In this document: positions 15,201-25,895 of the stretch, one piece after another
How positions within the stretch are numbered: position 1 is the first letter of the stretch
Layout: each line of letters starts with the position of its first letter
From: Hemibagrus wyckioides
Lineage: Eukaryota > Chordata > Actinopteri > Siluriformes > Bagridae
Direction: 5' to 3'
Assembly: GCF_019097595.1 (NCBI RefSeq)
Contig: NC_080712.1
Span: 19,740,146 to 19,804,145, forward strand
DNA: 64,000 nucleotides
Program-made: the position numbers and the translations under genes
The notes under the pieces: model-generated
Databases searched by the model: none
What the model was told of the DNA's origin: nothing
Seen by the model: the letters and a program-made list of their open reading frames with translations, nothing else

Positions 15201-15527
15201 GAAAAAGCCACTGACTCAATGTTTTCAGTTGAGGAAACAATAATGCGAACAGGACATAGAATAGTGGAGAAGCATGTTGTAAAGGAAGTCTTTGGTGATG
15301 ACAAAGAGAAAATGTTTGTGACACAGAGAATACAGGTTTTTGAAGGAGACTCTACTGAGCCTATCTCTGATGACACAGCATCCTCAATTCAAAAGTTAAG
15401 AGACAGTGTACACACTGAAAAAATTAGATTTTTTGAGGAGGCAGAGCCAAGTCAAACAACTGTAATGAGCACTGAAACATTACTAAGGCATGCAGATTCC
15501 TCTGCAGATGAGAATGAGGGGAAATGA
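292..15527 (+). CDS. ahnak2: AHNAK2-like giant scaffold protein (5' end outside or unseen)
   Basis: Coding exons read in one frame: 292-341, 637-723, 813-929, 1394-1547, 1632-1789 and 1875-15527 (stop TGA), about 4738 visible residues. Exons 4 and 5 encode a PDZ domain: a GGGKEGIFI-type loop, then GDQILSAKVYFDN, which is typical of AHNAK/periaxin PDZ domains. The short exon at 637 encodes RPRPQGSSPV, which matches my memory of the AHNAK2 N-terminus, and GAEDDS lies just before it. The last exon holds degenerate units, then a 216-residue tandem repeat rich in KFKLPKFGISLPEIKGP and VDVSLPEGSIEIE motifs, then a unique C-terminal tail of roughly 430 residues. AHNAK proteins are submembrane scaffolds linked to annexin/S100, calcium channels and membrane repair; that role is known for the family and not visible here. 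The start codon lies upstream. AHNAK rather than AHNAK2 is the alternative; synteny favours AHNAK2. Confidence 0.88.
5406..14250 (+). repeat. 648-bp in-frame tandem array inside the AHNAK2-like exon
   Basis: The codon pair for Gly-Ser of the GSPTKFKLPSI motif recurs with the Ser codon at 5406, 6054, 6702 and every 648 bp to 13830. That makes 14 copies with no change of period. Each copy encodes 216 residues. Copies between about 7000 and 12750 are nearly identical in DNA, while the first two and the last (from 13830) are more divergent. The preceding unit at 4641 is 765 bp away because of a 117-bp (39-residue) extra segment. Reported repeat lengths are about 128 residues in mammalian AHNAK and 165 in AHNAK2 (from memory), so this unit is a different size. 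Confidence 0.95.
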
Positions 15528-16190
15528 GTTGTCACTTTTAGAATTCTTAGAATATACAGAATTATGAGTGTGCAAACCAGAAAAGTCGGTGTGGTCTCAC
15601 AAAAACTACACATTTTCTGTAAGATTGGCGCGGTATTATACTTCAGAATCCATTTTTATTACATGTTTAACCAAATGTGTTGTGCAAACATAATACAAGT
15701 TAGGGATAGCAATTAACACCTATTTTAATGGCATAATTAAAAAAATATGGTTAGCTAATAACGCTTAGGATACTCAGTATAGAGAAACATGGGCATTCAG
15801 CACCCATTACAGTAAAAGTATTCTCTGTTGAAATTGTTTACAGTGCCCTCTTGTTCATATACAATTAAATATAACTGTGTCACATTTAGAGATATTTATG
15901 GGAAAATATATAATATATGTGACTGTTGAAAAGTGATAATAGTACAATATTTTTTTGCACAAGTGTCAGTTTCATTTAATTATTGCATTTCCAGCTATAA
16001 TCGTGATTAACTTTAAGCATTTAAGATTTTGCAGCTTTGTGAAGAGAAAGTACATTTTTAAAAAATGTTCAGACAAGGTCCATTCCATGTCATACAGTAT
16101 TGTAAAACACGATATATGTACATCTAAATGAATAAATGTATTAAAATATGTGCATATACCACAATAAATCTTGTAAAATAAAAATGGTCA
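15528..16190 (+). other. 3' UTR of the AHNAK2-like gene with polyadenylation signals
   Basis: AT-rich noncoding sequence follows the TGA at 15525-15527. AATAAA signals occur at 16131-16136, 16163-16168 and 16177-16182, so cleavage near 16190-16210 is likely. I see no coding sequence here. Confidence 0.6.
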
Positions 16191-16439
16191 TCTAATGGTT
16201 ATCTTGAATATTCTTAATTTTTTTTTTTTATGAAAACCAGAAACTTTTATTGTTTATGCTCTCATTCTCTTCACTTACTGAATGTGCACCAAATATGTTT
16301 GGTGATTCATCTAAAACCCAAGTATTCTGCATCAGTTTTGTAGCAAATACACTCTATAGCCAATTTCCACAGTTTTGTCTCTATTTACCACCACAAAACA
16401 TTAGAAATGAAAGTGTAAGGTTGAAGTGTTAATGTTCAG

Positions 16440-17290
16440 CTTTAAATCAATTGGGTTAACAAAAATATTGGCATTAAACTTTTAGGTTCTTTTTTTTTTT
16501 TACATAGTCCCTTGATTACCTACATGTTTCTTCAAATAGATAAGACCAGAAGCAACCAAATCTCTTCTAAAAATAATCAATACTTTCCTTAGCACTGGTT
16601 ATGTGCCTAAACTACCAATTATCAAACACAGGTGATTAAAAAACCTGACCTTAACATCTGTGAGCTGTCCAACTAATTAAAGGAAGGAAGGATTGTAGTA
16701 CCACAGTTATGTGTATACCTACAGAGGAATAACATTCATAAAATCTGTCAGTCAGAAGTTAGGCCTCATCTTAGCACAAAGACAGCACTGCTTAAAGTGG
16801 AAAATGACCTACTAGTGGCCTCTGACCAGGAGGGAAGTCAAATGAGAGGCACAAGCTTAATAAATCTGAGGAATTTACAAAAGGACATTAGACATGGATG
16901 CTTATTAACTTCCTCCTATTCTGACAAGACAGAAGGACCACATTGGCCTTTTTAATGTTGTTGAGCTTGCACATTCATTCCTTCTTTTTAAGAATGTACC
17001 AAATAGTTGTTTTGGCAACTCCTAGAGTCACTGCTATCTCTCTCATATTACTGTTGGTGCTGCTAAAGTTTTTTGCATGAGAAATGTGACTGATCTAGTA
17101 TCTAGTAAAAAGAAAAAAAACATTTCTCTGTATTTTTTTTTTCTTTTTGTTTTTTAGGTCAAGCCATGTTATTTTCATCTCAGTTAATTCATACTTGATG
17201 AATCTTTTCTGTAATTTGAGTCCAGATTTTGGCACAGTAATTTTGCTGTTAGTCCTGTGAGTTTTGCCTGTTATGGGTGCAAATCAGCTA
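16440..17290. mobile_element. decayed DNA-transposon fragment
   Basis: The stretch around 16453-16515 (a run with AACAAAAATATTGGCATTAA and then TTTTTACATAGTCCC) resembles the sequence at 18541-18640, so the two belong to the same or related repeat families. Fish genomes carry many such short remnants. No open transposase frame remains, and I cannot name the family securely. The ends are approximate. Confidence 0.35.
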
Positions 17291-17299
17291 ATCATCTGA

Positions 17300-18430
17300 T
17301 CAAATGTAAATAAGCTGTGGCATGAATCTGCCTGGTAATATACGGGTATTTGCATTAATCAACAAACTCATGTAATTACAAAGAAAATCAGAAACATTCC
17401 GAACATTTTGCAAATTCCAACAGAAATAAAGTTCAGGTCGGCTTACCCAAAGATTTACATGCAACTTTTTAAAAGATTCATAAATGGGACCCAGTGTGTC
17501 TGTCAAATGCCATTAGCCCTGCTAGTCCATTTATACCGTGAACTGTTCATGTGTAGTGTTGTTATTGGTATATTTTTTTCAAATATAATTAAATTCAAAA
17601 TAAAATGAAAAAAACACCTTTATTAAGCCCATTTGCACAGTACAAAGTTTCTTAAAGCTGCTTCAGAATAATGATATAAGGTCAGTTATCATAAATGTAT
17701 AGATCCAAAGAGCACCATATTACACTGAAACCGTAAGGTAGAATGTTCCACAAATTTCACATTTTTATAATGATCTTTTTTCACAGAATTTGAATAGCTT
17801 ATTCTATAAACGAGATGGCAACGCATACTGGATTATTCAGTAACATGCAACCTGCAGTGGCTTTCCATCTAGTGGCAACTAACAGTAAAGCACAGAGAAA
17901 ACTGGATCAAATAGAAATCCAAGTTTCAGAATTGTATACAGTACAAAACCACAGTAGCTGCAGAGCAGATTAAGTTTTTAAACAACAGAAATACAAAAAC
18001 AGAAATGTAATCTTTTTAAACATGTCAAATTTCAGACACACCTTTAGCCCAAATAGATATTTTTAAAAGAATCAAAAATAAAAGAGAATAAAAAAGGGGA
18101 CTTAGTAGTCATTTTTTCCAAAAAAGTAAATCAACAGGGGGAAAAATATAAGTACACCCTTCCGAATCCCACAATCATTAGCATACTTGGCATCTAGTTG
18201 TTACTAGTGAAATGCACAAGACTAATTGATCTTAGTTTTTGCTTCTCATCAACATGGGAAGTGTTATAAGGCCATTTCCTAAACAATTTAATTTCTCTTT
18301 TCTGCAGTAAAAGGGACTGTTTACAAATATGGAGCCCTAAAGACAACTTGCAATCTTTCCAGGACTGGGGTCCCAGAAAAAAAATCAGTAAAAGGTCAGA
18401 CAATTTTAATGCTCATGGATGTAATGAAAA
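17300..18430. other. intergenic, no gene recognised
   Basis: AT-rich sequence between repeat remnants, with stops in all frames at short intervals. The small open frames at 17300-17608 and 18194-18403 show no recognisable domain and no exon-like flanks. Confidence 0.4.
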
Positions 18431-18439
18431 CCCCAAGTG

Positions 18440-18970
18440 CTATAGTCAGATCCATAAGTATTTGGACACTATTTTTGTAATATTGTTTCTTTCTGAATCA
18501 ATCAAAATGTGATGAATGTTTTGACTTTCTGCTTTAATTCAAGGGTTTTTTAAAAAATTACTGCTTTAATCAGTTAAGAGTAACAGACATTTTTACATAG
18601 TCCTGCCATTTTCACATGCTCAAAAGTAATTGGACAACTGGGTGATAAGCAAGTTCATGGCCATGTGTGGCCTGCTTCCTCATTATTTGCTGACACATTA
18701 TGAAGATACATGGCCTGGAGTTGATTCCAAATGAGAACTCTCAATATGAGGTCCAAAGAGACATTGATACAAGTGAAGAAGGCCATAATTAGCAAAACAA
18801 CATCTGAATGGCTAAAGAAGACAAAAAAATAAGGTACTGGAAGTGCCAAGTCAACCCTCTGAGATCCTATGCATGAACCAATACTCTTGATCATCCATAA
18901 ACTAAAACAATATTGTGAAGAACAGAGGGCCATGTCTTCAAAACTATACGAGAGCCTGATGAACTACTAC
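18440..18970 (+). mobile_element. DNA-transposon remnant with ATCCATAAGTATTTGGACA end
   Basis: The start at about 18449 (ATCCATAAGTATTTGGACA) and the following text (TTACATAGTCC, AAAAGTAATTGGACAA, GGCCTGGAGTTGATTCC) match the consensus feel of a widespread fish DNA-transposon family. Internal sequence suggests a degraded transposase lead, but no frame is maintained. Family assignment is from memory and uncertain. Confidence 0.45.
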
Positions 18971-20240
18971 AGAAAATATGGACTTCAAGTTATTTTTCCA
19001 AAAGGTGGGTCTACAAGTTACTGAATTCTAGGGAGTACTTATTTTTCCCATCTGGTTTCTGAGTTTACTTTTCGGGGACAAATATTTTTTTAATTTGTTG
19101 TGTCACCAGAGATTATTTGTTTTTATAGAATTTCATAAGGACCACACATTTGTAATTTAGGCCTTAAAAACTAAAGGAGGGTGTTCATTCTTTTTCCCAT
19201 AATTGTATATATTTTTTACATACATTATATACATTTGGCTCTAAAAGTCTGAGACTTTATTAATCCCTGAAAATAGTAAATAAACATAAGGTTTTAGATT
19301 TTTCAAATGTTTAAAACAAAGAAAATAAATATTTAAATGTCTGCACTATTTCTAGATCTCTATTAAATATAAGCAAATTTGTGATATTGACATGTTAACT
19401 GCCATTTTAACAAAGGTTTCAGTAATGAGTGAGTGAAGCTCTCTGAGGTCCCTGAATTAGCATTAATGTATTTATTTATGTATAAAGTTTTATATTTTGG
19501 TATGTAATGATTTTTTTATCTGAATACATAACAACATGCAATCTGAAAAATTTTACAGCACCACATGTTTGCAATCTCACACACAGATTAACTAAAGCTC
19601 TTGGCCTGCATCTGAATAATATTTTTGTGTTGCGCTGATGCCACATTAATTGTTGATAAGATAATTGCATGTATACTATGTGTTATGTATTATGTATACT
19701 GTACAGAAGAAACAACACTCTCAGTCATTTCTAAAGTCATCCTGTTAGCTATTAATAGAGATGTTGTAAAGTCTTGTTTGTTTGTTTTTTATTTGCTCTC
19801 AGAGTTTGAACTGTAATATACTTGCTACATGAATTCTTGACTTTGCCCCTTTTAGATGTTGTTTACTGATGACCTGACCAGTGGCTGTTGCTTGACTACG
19901 TTTTTTGAATGCTCTTTTGGATTGGTTTGTTTGTTGAAAAAAACCTGCACTTGTATCCAACCCGAACCACCATCATGACACAAGTGATGTAATGAAAGAG
20001 GTCATCAAGGCTTAGGGACTTCTAGAAGGGTACCAGGCTGTTGTCTTTTTCACTAAAATGAAACGAATTATTAAATAAATATTAACTTATTGGAAACATG
20101 TGTTAATACAGAAAAAGATACTATTTTATATTTACCAAGATAAATGTTTTGTATAATGGCAATAGCCTATTTCTGTTCGTCTTATATTTAAAATTCTTTA
20201 AAAAAAAAAAATCAATTTAAGGATTTTTAGTATTGCAGTT
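18971..20240. other. intergenic, probable 3' flank of gene A
   Basis: AT-rich, with no coding segment recognised. The part nearest 20240 should be the 3' UTR of the minus-strand gene A. I did not find an unambiguous polyadenylation signal for it close to its stop codon. Confidence 0.4.
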
Positions 20241-23200
20241 TTAGTTAATAAGCACCTTGATGTCACTGAAGAAGGTGTGCTTTCCAGTATTTTCTGTTTT
20301 CCCGTTATCTATCCGACGCTTAAGCTCATTGAAGCTCTGAATGGCCGGTGACCTCTCAAACTTTAACAAGCCACTGTCTCTGAAGTATAGAATAGCTGAC
20401 AGTTGCTTTTTACTAGAAATGCAAAACATTTAGTAAGAATGTGTGCAGTACTATTGGATAAACATGCACTATTGTAAAGAATGGGAAACTATGCTTACCT
20501 TATGTCTGGGTAATTTTCAACCAACGGTGTTAAGACATTCTTTATATCTTTCTCATGTTCCTGTTCAATGATTTTACTAATATGACCTCCTAGTGAGAAA
20601 AGCCAGTCTAAGGTTGATCCCTGAAATAGCAACATGCATATATTTTGACATGTACATATTTCACACATTACTATTTGACATTTTAGTACATAATGATGAG
20701 TATATGCAGAAAGATGTTTCTTCATCTGAACATATAACTTCTGTCTTACCATTTCCCTAAACAGCTTATTAAGCTCAGTCCACTGCATATTAATTTTCTC
20801 AGCAGCCTCTTCATTCTTCTTGCCTTTGCAGGAGTATTTATTCCCCAGCATTTCCGCTATGTACCCTTTCGCTACATGGTAATGCACATCATTAGCAAAT
20901 GCCTGCAAGGCAAGGCAGTGTTATGATAACATGCAACATATTCTTTTCCTAATTAATTTACCAAGAGTCTAAATGATCATGCTCACTTGTGCAGATGGAT
21001 GTTTCATGGATTTCTTGTATCCAGAGTAAGTGTCTATTCTGTTAACTAGTTCATTGAAATCAGTGTCTGTGTTAAGCCAATTCTTGGTCATTAGACCACC
21101 CAGGTAGGGCTGAAACAAAGAAAGGAAAAAGAAAGTCTAAGGAGTCTGCATTAACTGGATCAGTTAACTCTGACATCCAAAATAGCCCACCTCAATTTCA
21201 ACTTTAAATTGTTCCAGCAGAGCTTGTCTTAGATGGTCAATGAGTCCATCCAGCTCTTTCACAAACTCTTCCACTTTTCCTGGACACGTCTTTTTATATC
21301 CCTCCACGTGCTCTCTGGAACAGAAACAATCATTGTAGAACATTTATCTTACAGTCAAAATCAACACATAAATGGGGCAGTTGTCAGTATTTCTGACAAA
21401 AAAAGTCTCGACTTAAATGGAAAGACATGCAACGAATTACAAAGACTTTTTACTGAAGACTTACTTGAGGGAACTAAAACTATTTATATAGGAAATGTGA
21501 TATCCAGCCCATAGGCAGCAGTCCAGTAAGTCTGAGCCCAACAAGGAGCGGCTCTGCTTTGAAAACGCCTCTTCAAATCTAGACCAAAATTAAAATGACA
21601 CTAGAAATGTGTACATTGGTTGTATAATAAATTTGATATTTCAGTCCATTTTAATTAATTTTTTAAAGTTTCTAATACATGCAATAGATGAAAGCTGCAT
21701 CTATCAAGTCAGCATGTACTGTAAGAGCTTTGTTTACCTTTTGGGAAAGTGTTTCAGAATTTCCATACATTTGCATATGGCCATCTTTTCCAGATTCTCA
21801 TCAAACTTTGCGGAATTATCAGAATATTTCTTGATCATCTACATGTGAAAGAGTGTTGATGAGTGTACCTTCATATTTTATAAAATATCACCTGCTCTCT
21901 GTGTCAAAAAGATACTAAGATATTAAAGAACTGAACTAAGATTTTTACATACTTCACAGATATTTGTGTCAATTTCAGAGATGTAAGTTCCTTCTTTTGT
22001 AGTCTTGGGTGTTGCTTTTTTCTTCCATACTTCCTCCTGTTCAGCATTAAGGACACTGTCCAGTGAGTCAGGTAGAGTCTTCTGATAAAAAAAAATTATA
22101 CACACAGTTAGCAACAAAACAGGACATTTTATTGCTGAGGTCAGTATTGTCTGTTACTTACTTGTAGACAGTCACAATATGAATTTTTTATCTGGCCAAG
22201 TAAATCATCAGATAGTGTGAGAGAGGTCTGCTCTTTCATCTCAGGCTGCAAAGAGGGACTGCCAAGAATCATCTCACTGTAAGATACAATGTAAAGTTAA
22301 CAGTAAATATGATTTTATTGTCCACCTTTTCAGTAGAAATGTATTTAACACTCATTGCAACTTCTCACCTATGATAGCGTTTGATAACAAAATCCAGCAT
22401 GTCATTATAATCTTGCAGTTCTGTGACCTTTCCCAGAAGCACTTTTAGGTTTTCACCTACAAACTCATGACAAGATGAAGCATATGTTTCGAACACCTGG
22501 AATCTCTGGGGATATAAATTCAAAATTTCTGCCTTTACCATCTCCAGCAGCTCCACAATCTTTTTACCCAAAAGCTCCAAGCGTTCTCCTACACAGGAAA
22601 CATTTTGCTCATAGCTATACAGGGGAATCTTCCCGAGTGTCTCTTTTACCCCTTGCTGTATTGCAGCCCTCCAGACACCCCTCCATTCCCCCACCCCCTC
22701 CACATCTCCTTCTCTCTTTTCCTTATCTTGAATGATTCCAGCCACCTGCTCCAGTAGCTCTTTGTTGCAAGAAGGCTGGACACAGGATTGACGGACAATA
22801 TTAATAACTTTATCCTTCAGGTTGTTGTAGAGCAGATTCAGGTCTTTCTCTTTATGGCCCAGTTTCGGTGAAGAAGCTTCTTTCCCCAGGGCTTCCTGCT
22901 CACATTTAATCTCCTTTTCCAGAGAGAGTATATTCAGATAGGCCTCTTTCAAGGCTGCTGTTTCAATGAGACCACTTATTCCCATAACTGCACAAAGAGA
23001 TATGAAAGAAAGATTAAGAAAAAAAAAAAAACAGGATTGTTTGACACATTGACAGATATACATCATATCAAATTGATCTGATTAATGAGACTTTAGTAAA
23101 CTCTATTACTTAATAAAGTACTTACCTGACAAAGGTGATGGCGGAATATTATAAATGTCCTTAGTTTTCTCTTTCTCCATTACAGTGCTGGTTGTGGCAC

Positions 23201-23726
23201 CCTGTTCTGGTTTGGATTTAAATAATTCCTTAAGTTCTTTAGACTGTCGTCTGAAGCTTTTTCTCAAATTTTTCCAGCTTAAGACATCTGTTGTAGGCGA
23301 CTCTACACATCAATAAAATAAATTCTTACCAATTGCACTTCTACACTCCTTCAAGAGTTCTTTAAGAACTACAACTGAAAGAAATGTTAAGGACTTAAAC
23401 TTTTTAAGTGTAGCTTTATATCTACAAATGTATTGTTTAGCTTTTTAACGTTACGTGTAAAACAGCCCTACTACAGAATTCTTTGTCATACTACATACTT
23501 TCTTTTTCATTTCGAACTATTATTCAGCCTTGTAAAAGAAAAGTGAGAGTAAAGTGAATTCATTTTACTTTGTGTGTCAGGGGAGACAGGGCTGGTATTC
23601 GAGGTAGTGCCATCTGCTGCTGGGACTTCATGATTTCTTATCTTTGTCATTGAGAACGTTCGTCTGATCTTCTTAGTCACTGATTCACTTGGGCTCTTTT
23701 TAGCAGTGTTTTCGCTTTCTGCCATT
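20241..23726 (-). CDS. TNFAIP2/Sec6-family protein A (EXOC3L-like)
   Basis: Twelve coding exons, all with GT-AG borders and continuous frame (listed 5' to 3' on the minus strand): 23726-23569 (ATG at 23725), 23302-23126, 22987-22369, 22276-22162, 22081-21953, 21838-21738, 21578-21465, 21314-21191, 21109-20987, 20902-20750, 20620-20499 and 20412-20241. They give 701 residues. The first two exons encode a Ser/Lys/Arg-rich leader (KKIRR, RKSFRRQSKELKELFKSK). The rest is an alpha-helical Sec6-type rod, with AYLNILSLEKEI near the start and FANDVHYHVAKGYIAEML and ENYPDIR near the end. TNFAIP2 (M-Sec) promotes membrane protrusions and tunnelling nanotubes, and its basic N-terminus binds PI(4,5)P2; that is family knowledge. 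An upstream untranslated exon probably ends at 24946. I cannot decide between tnfaip2 and exoc3l4 orthology. Confidence 0.88.
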
Positions 23727-23777
23727 CTGTGAACATATATCATAGATGATATTTCCAACAGAACATCCATGCCAAAA

Positions 23778-23847
<70 letters not shown>

Positions 23848-24052
23848 GCTAGCTAGCTAGCTAGCTATCTATCTACTGCTATATTTTGTAATATTATGTT
23901 TTTTTTATATATTTTTTTGTTATATTTTTGTACCCTATTTTGGGTTTTTTAGTATTTTTTCATATTCCTTCCTATTTTATCTACTACCTGTGTTTGTGTA
24001 TACTGCTGGAAACTGTGAATTTCCCTTTGGGATGAATAAAGTATCTATAAAG

Positions 24053-24110
<58 letters not shown>

Positions 24111-24287
24111 CTGCTATATTTTGTAATATTATGTTTTTTTATATATTTTTTTGTTATATTTTTGTACCCTATTTTGGGTTTTTTAGTATTTTTGTCATAT
24201 TCCTTCCTATTTTATCTACTACCTGTGTTTGTGTATACTGCTGGAAACTGTGAATTTCCCTTTGGGATGAATAAAGTATCTATAAAG

Positions 24288-24337
<50 letters not shown>

Positions 24338-24345
24338 CTGCAGTG
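23778..24345. repeat. (TATC)n microsatellites with a 235-bp tandem duplication
   Basis: Three long CTAT/TATC runs lie at about 23778-23873, 24047-24109 and 24284-24337. The first contains a (CTAG)n interruption. Between them an AT-rich segment ending in GAATTTCCCTTTGGGATGAATAAAG is present twice, with a period of 235 bp (23875 and 24110). That ending resembles the 3' tail of fish retroposons, which often finish in tetranucleotide repeats. The block lies in the first intron of gene A. Confidence 0.8.
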
Positions 24346-24945
24346 TTATCAGCCAACCAATTGTTACTTTTTACATTAGTCAGTAATCCTCATTCCATTT
24401 TATTAAATTAGCAAATTTTCTAGTCATCTGTAATCCGTGTAAGTTACATTTGTGTCCAAGAACTGTGGTCATTTTATGAAATCTTCAAAAACAATACATA
24501 AAATCACACATCATAAGCAGAAAAAAAAAGAGGCAACATAAATAACAGTGTATTCTGGGTTTTATACAGAGTGCATAGCTACAACCCTGTCAAGGGCTTA
24601 CTCTCAGCACCATCGCGGTTAAACTTTAAGCATGTTTTACTGAAACATGCTGAAACAAGACACTTTTATAGCTGACGGTGCAGTGAAAGCACATACAACT
24701 CAGTAACACGGTTTTGATGCTTATGTGTTACCTTTTTTAAAAACACAATCCTGCGTGTAAAGGGTCGAGCGAAAGACGGAACATTTAATCACAAAAACAA
24801 AGGCCAGTTCATCAGATACCACAGATCATTTCTAGTAATCAGACGATACATTTTTTACAAAAAAAACAAAACAAAAACATTTTGTTATATACCAGACCAT
24901 TTACTAACAATAAATAATAGGGAAAAATACTTTAAAAACACTCAC

Positions 24946-24985
24946 CTGTGTCCACCTGAGACAATCGACTTGCAGACGTAATTAC
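24946..24985 (-). other. probable 5' untranslated exon of gene A
   Basis: On the minus strand a consensus donor (CAG, then GTGAG) falls at 24946/24945, and the first coding exon (23726) begins one base before its ATG, so a separate leader exon is required. The upper boundary is not visible and is set just below the IRF motif. Confidence 0.45.
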
Positions 24986-24995
24986 TTTCAGTTTC
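24986..24995 (-). promoter_or_regulatory. ISRE/IRF motif near gene A promoter
   Basis: The minus strand reads GAAACTGAAA, a perfect match to the IRF core GAAANNGAAA, about 40 bp from the predicted exon-1 donor of gene A. IRF/STAT sites of this type drive interferon-inducible genes. Binding is inferred from the motif alone. Confidence 0.5.
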
Positions 24996-25053
24996 ACCTG
25001 GCCCACCTACTTGATAAGCGTCACACGTTAGCATGTCGTAAAAATAAATATGT

Positions 25054-25054
25054 T

Positions 25055-25095
<41 letters not shown>
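25054..25095. repeat. (GTTA)n microsatellite
   Basis: About ten uninterrupted TTAG/GTTA units, just upstream of gene A. Confidence 0.9.
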
Positions 25096-25775
25096 ACTAC
25101 TGGATTATGTATGAGCAGCACATTAATACACCGAGATTATAACTGAAATAAATATTCTTGCTCAGTAACTAGCCACAATAACATTAAACACAATCCTCAG
25201 GTACTCCAGAATCAGAGACGAATTTATAAACATGCTGGAATGTCACTGCTACAACGTTTCACAAGGCTATTTAACCATATACTGTAGTTTTCACTTTTCT
25301 GTCTTTTAGCCAGTCTGAGTATGTGGTCTATTTAAATACAGCCATTTCTGCAAGTGCTAAGCACAACAGTGCCCCCATTCCCTTTAGAATCAACTGTTGT
25401 CATTCAGTAACACAGACAAAAGACACTTTAAACATATTTTACCTTACTCGAGATCATGGGCATATATAGTCCCGTATATATTTTCCAGCATGTGTGTTTT
25501 TGTGAAATCTGTGTATAGTATGTGTGTAGAGACTTGAGGTCTGAATGTGCGCGAAAATAGGAAGTCATTTCAAAAACAGACTATATTTATGTATAAATAT
25601 AACTTTTCTCCAGTCACCGACTGCTCGGCATCAGTGTAATCTACACCCACACACTTAAAGAAAGAAATAGGTCAGGAATAGGCTTTTTGGTTGCTAGTTT
25701 GTTTGTTTTTTTTGGTGGTGTGTATAGCTTTAATGACTGTGGAGTGGTCATATCGAAGGGCAGGTGATTTCCTAA
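25096..25775. other. intergenic spacer between divergent genes A and B
   Basis: No coding potential seen. It separates the gene A leader exon (near 24946) from the gene B leader exon (ending 25895) and therefore probably contains shared promoter and enhancer DNA. Confidence 0.45.
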
Positions 25776-25778
25776 GGT

Positions 25779-25788
25779 GAAAACGAAA
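25779..25788 (+). promoter_or_regulatory. ISRE/IRF motif upstream of gene B
   Basis: GAAAACGAAA is a perfect GAAANNGAAA match about 107 bp upstream of the predicted exon-1 donor of gene B. A second, weaker copy (GGAAAAAACGAAAGG) lies at 25826-25840. Together they suggest interferon or IRF responsiveness. Confidence 0.5.
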
Positions 25789-25839
25789 GGTAAATATTAA
25801 TCAGGTAGGCTGCTGATTATATCGCGGAAAAAACGAAAG

Positions 25840-25895
25840 GGATTGCGCATTTGAAGCTTTGAGGTTTCGTTTAACAGAATCATCAGAGGCTTATG
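25840..25895 (+). other. probable 5' untranslated exon of gene B
   Basis: A consensus donor (TTATG, then GTAAGT) falls at 25895/25896, downstream of the IRF motifs. The next exon acceptor is at 28213-28214, before the ATG at 28238. The transcription start is not visible; the left edge is a guess. Confidence 0.45.

Noticed and set aside
22475..22735. 86-codon plus-strand frame antisense to gene A
   Set aside because: Shadow of the large coding exon; proline-rich only by complement.
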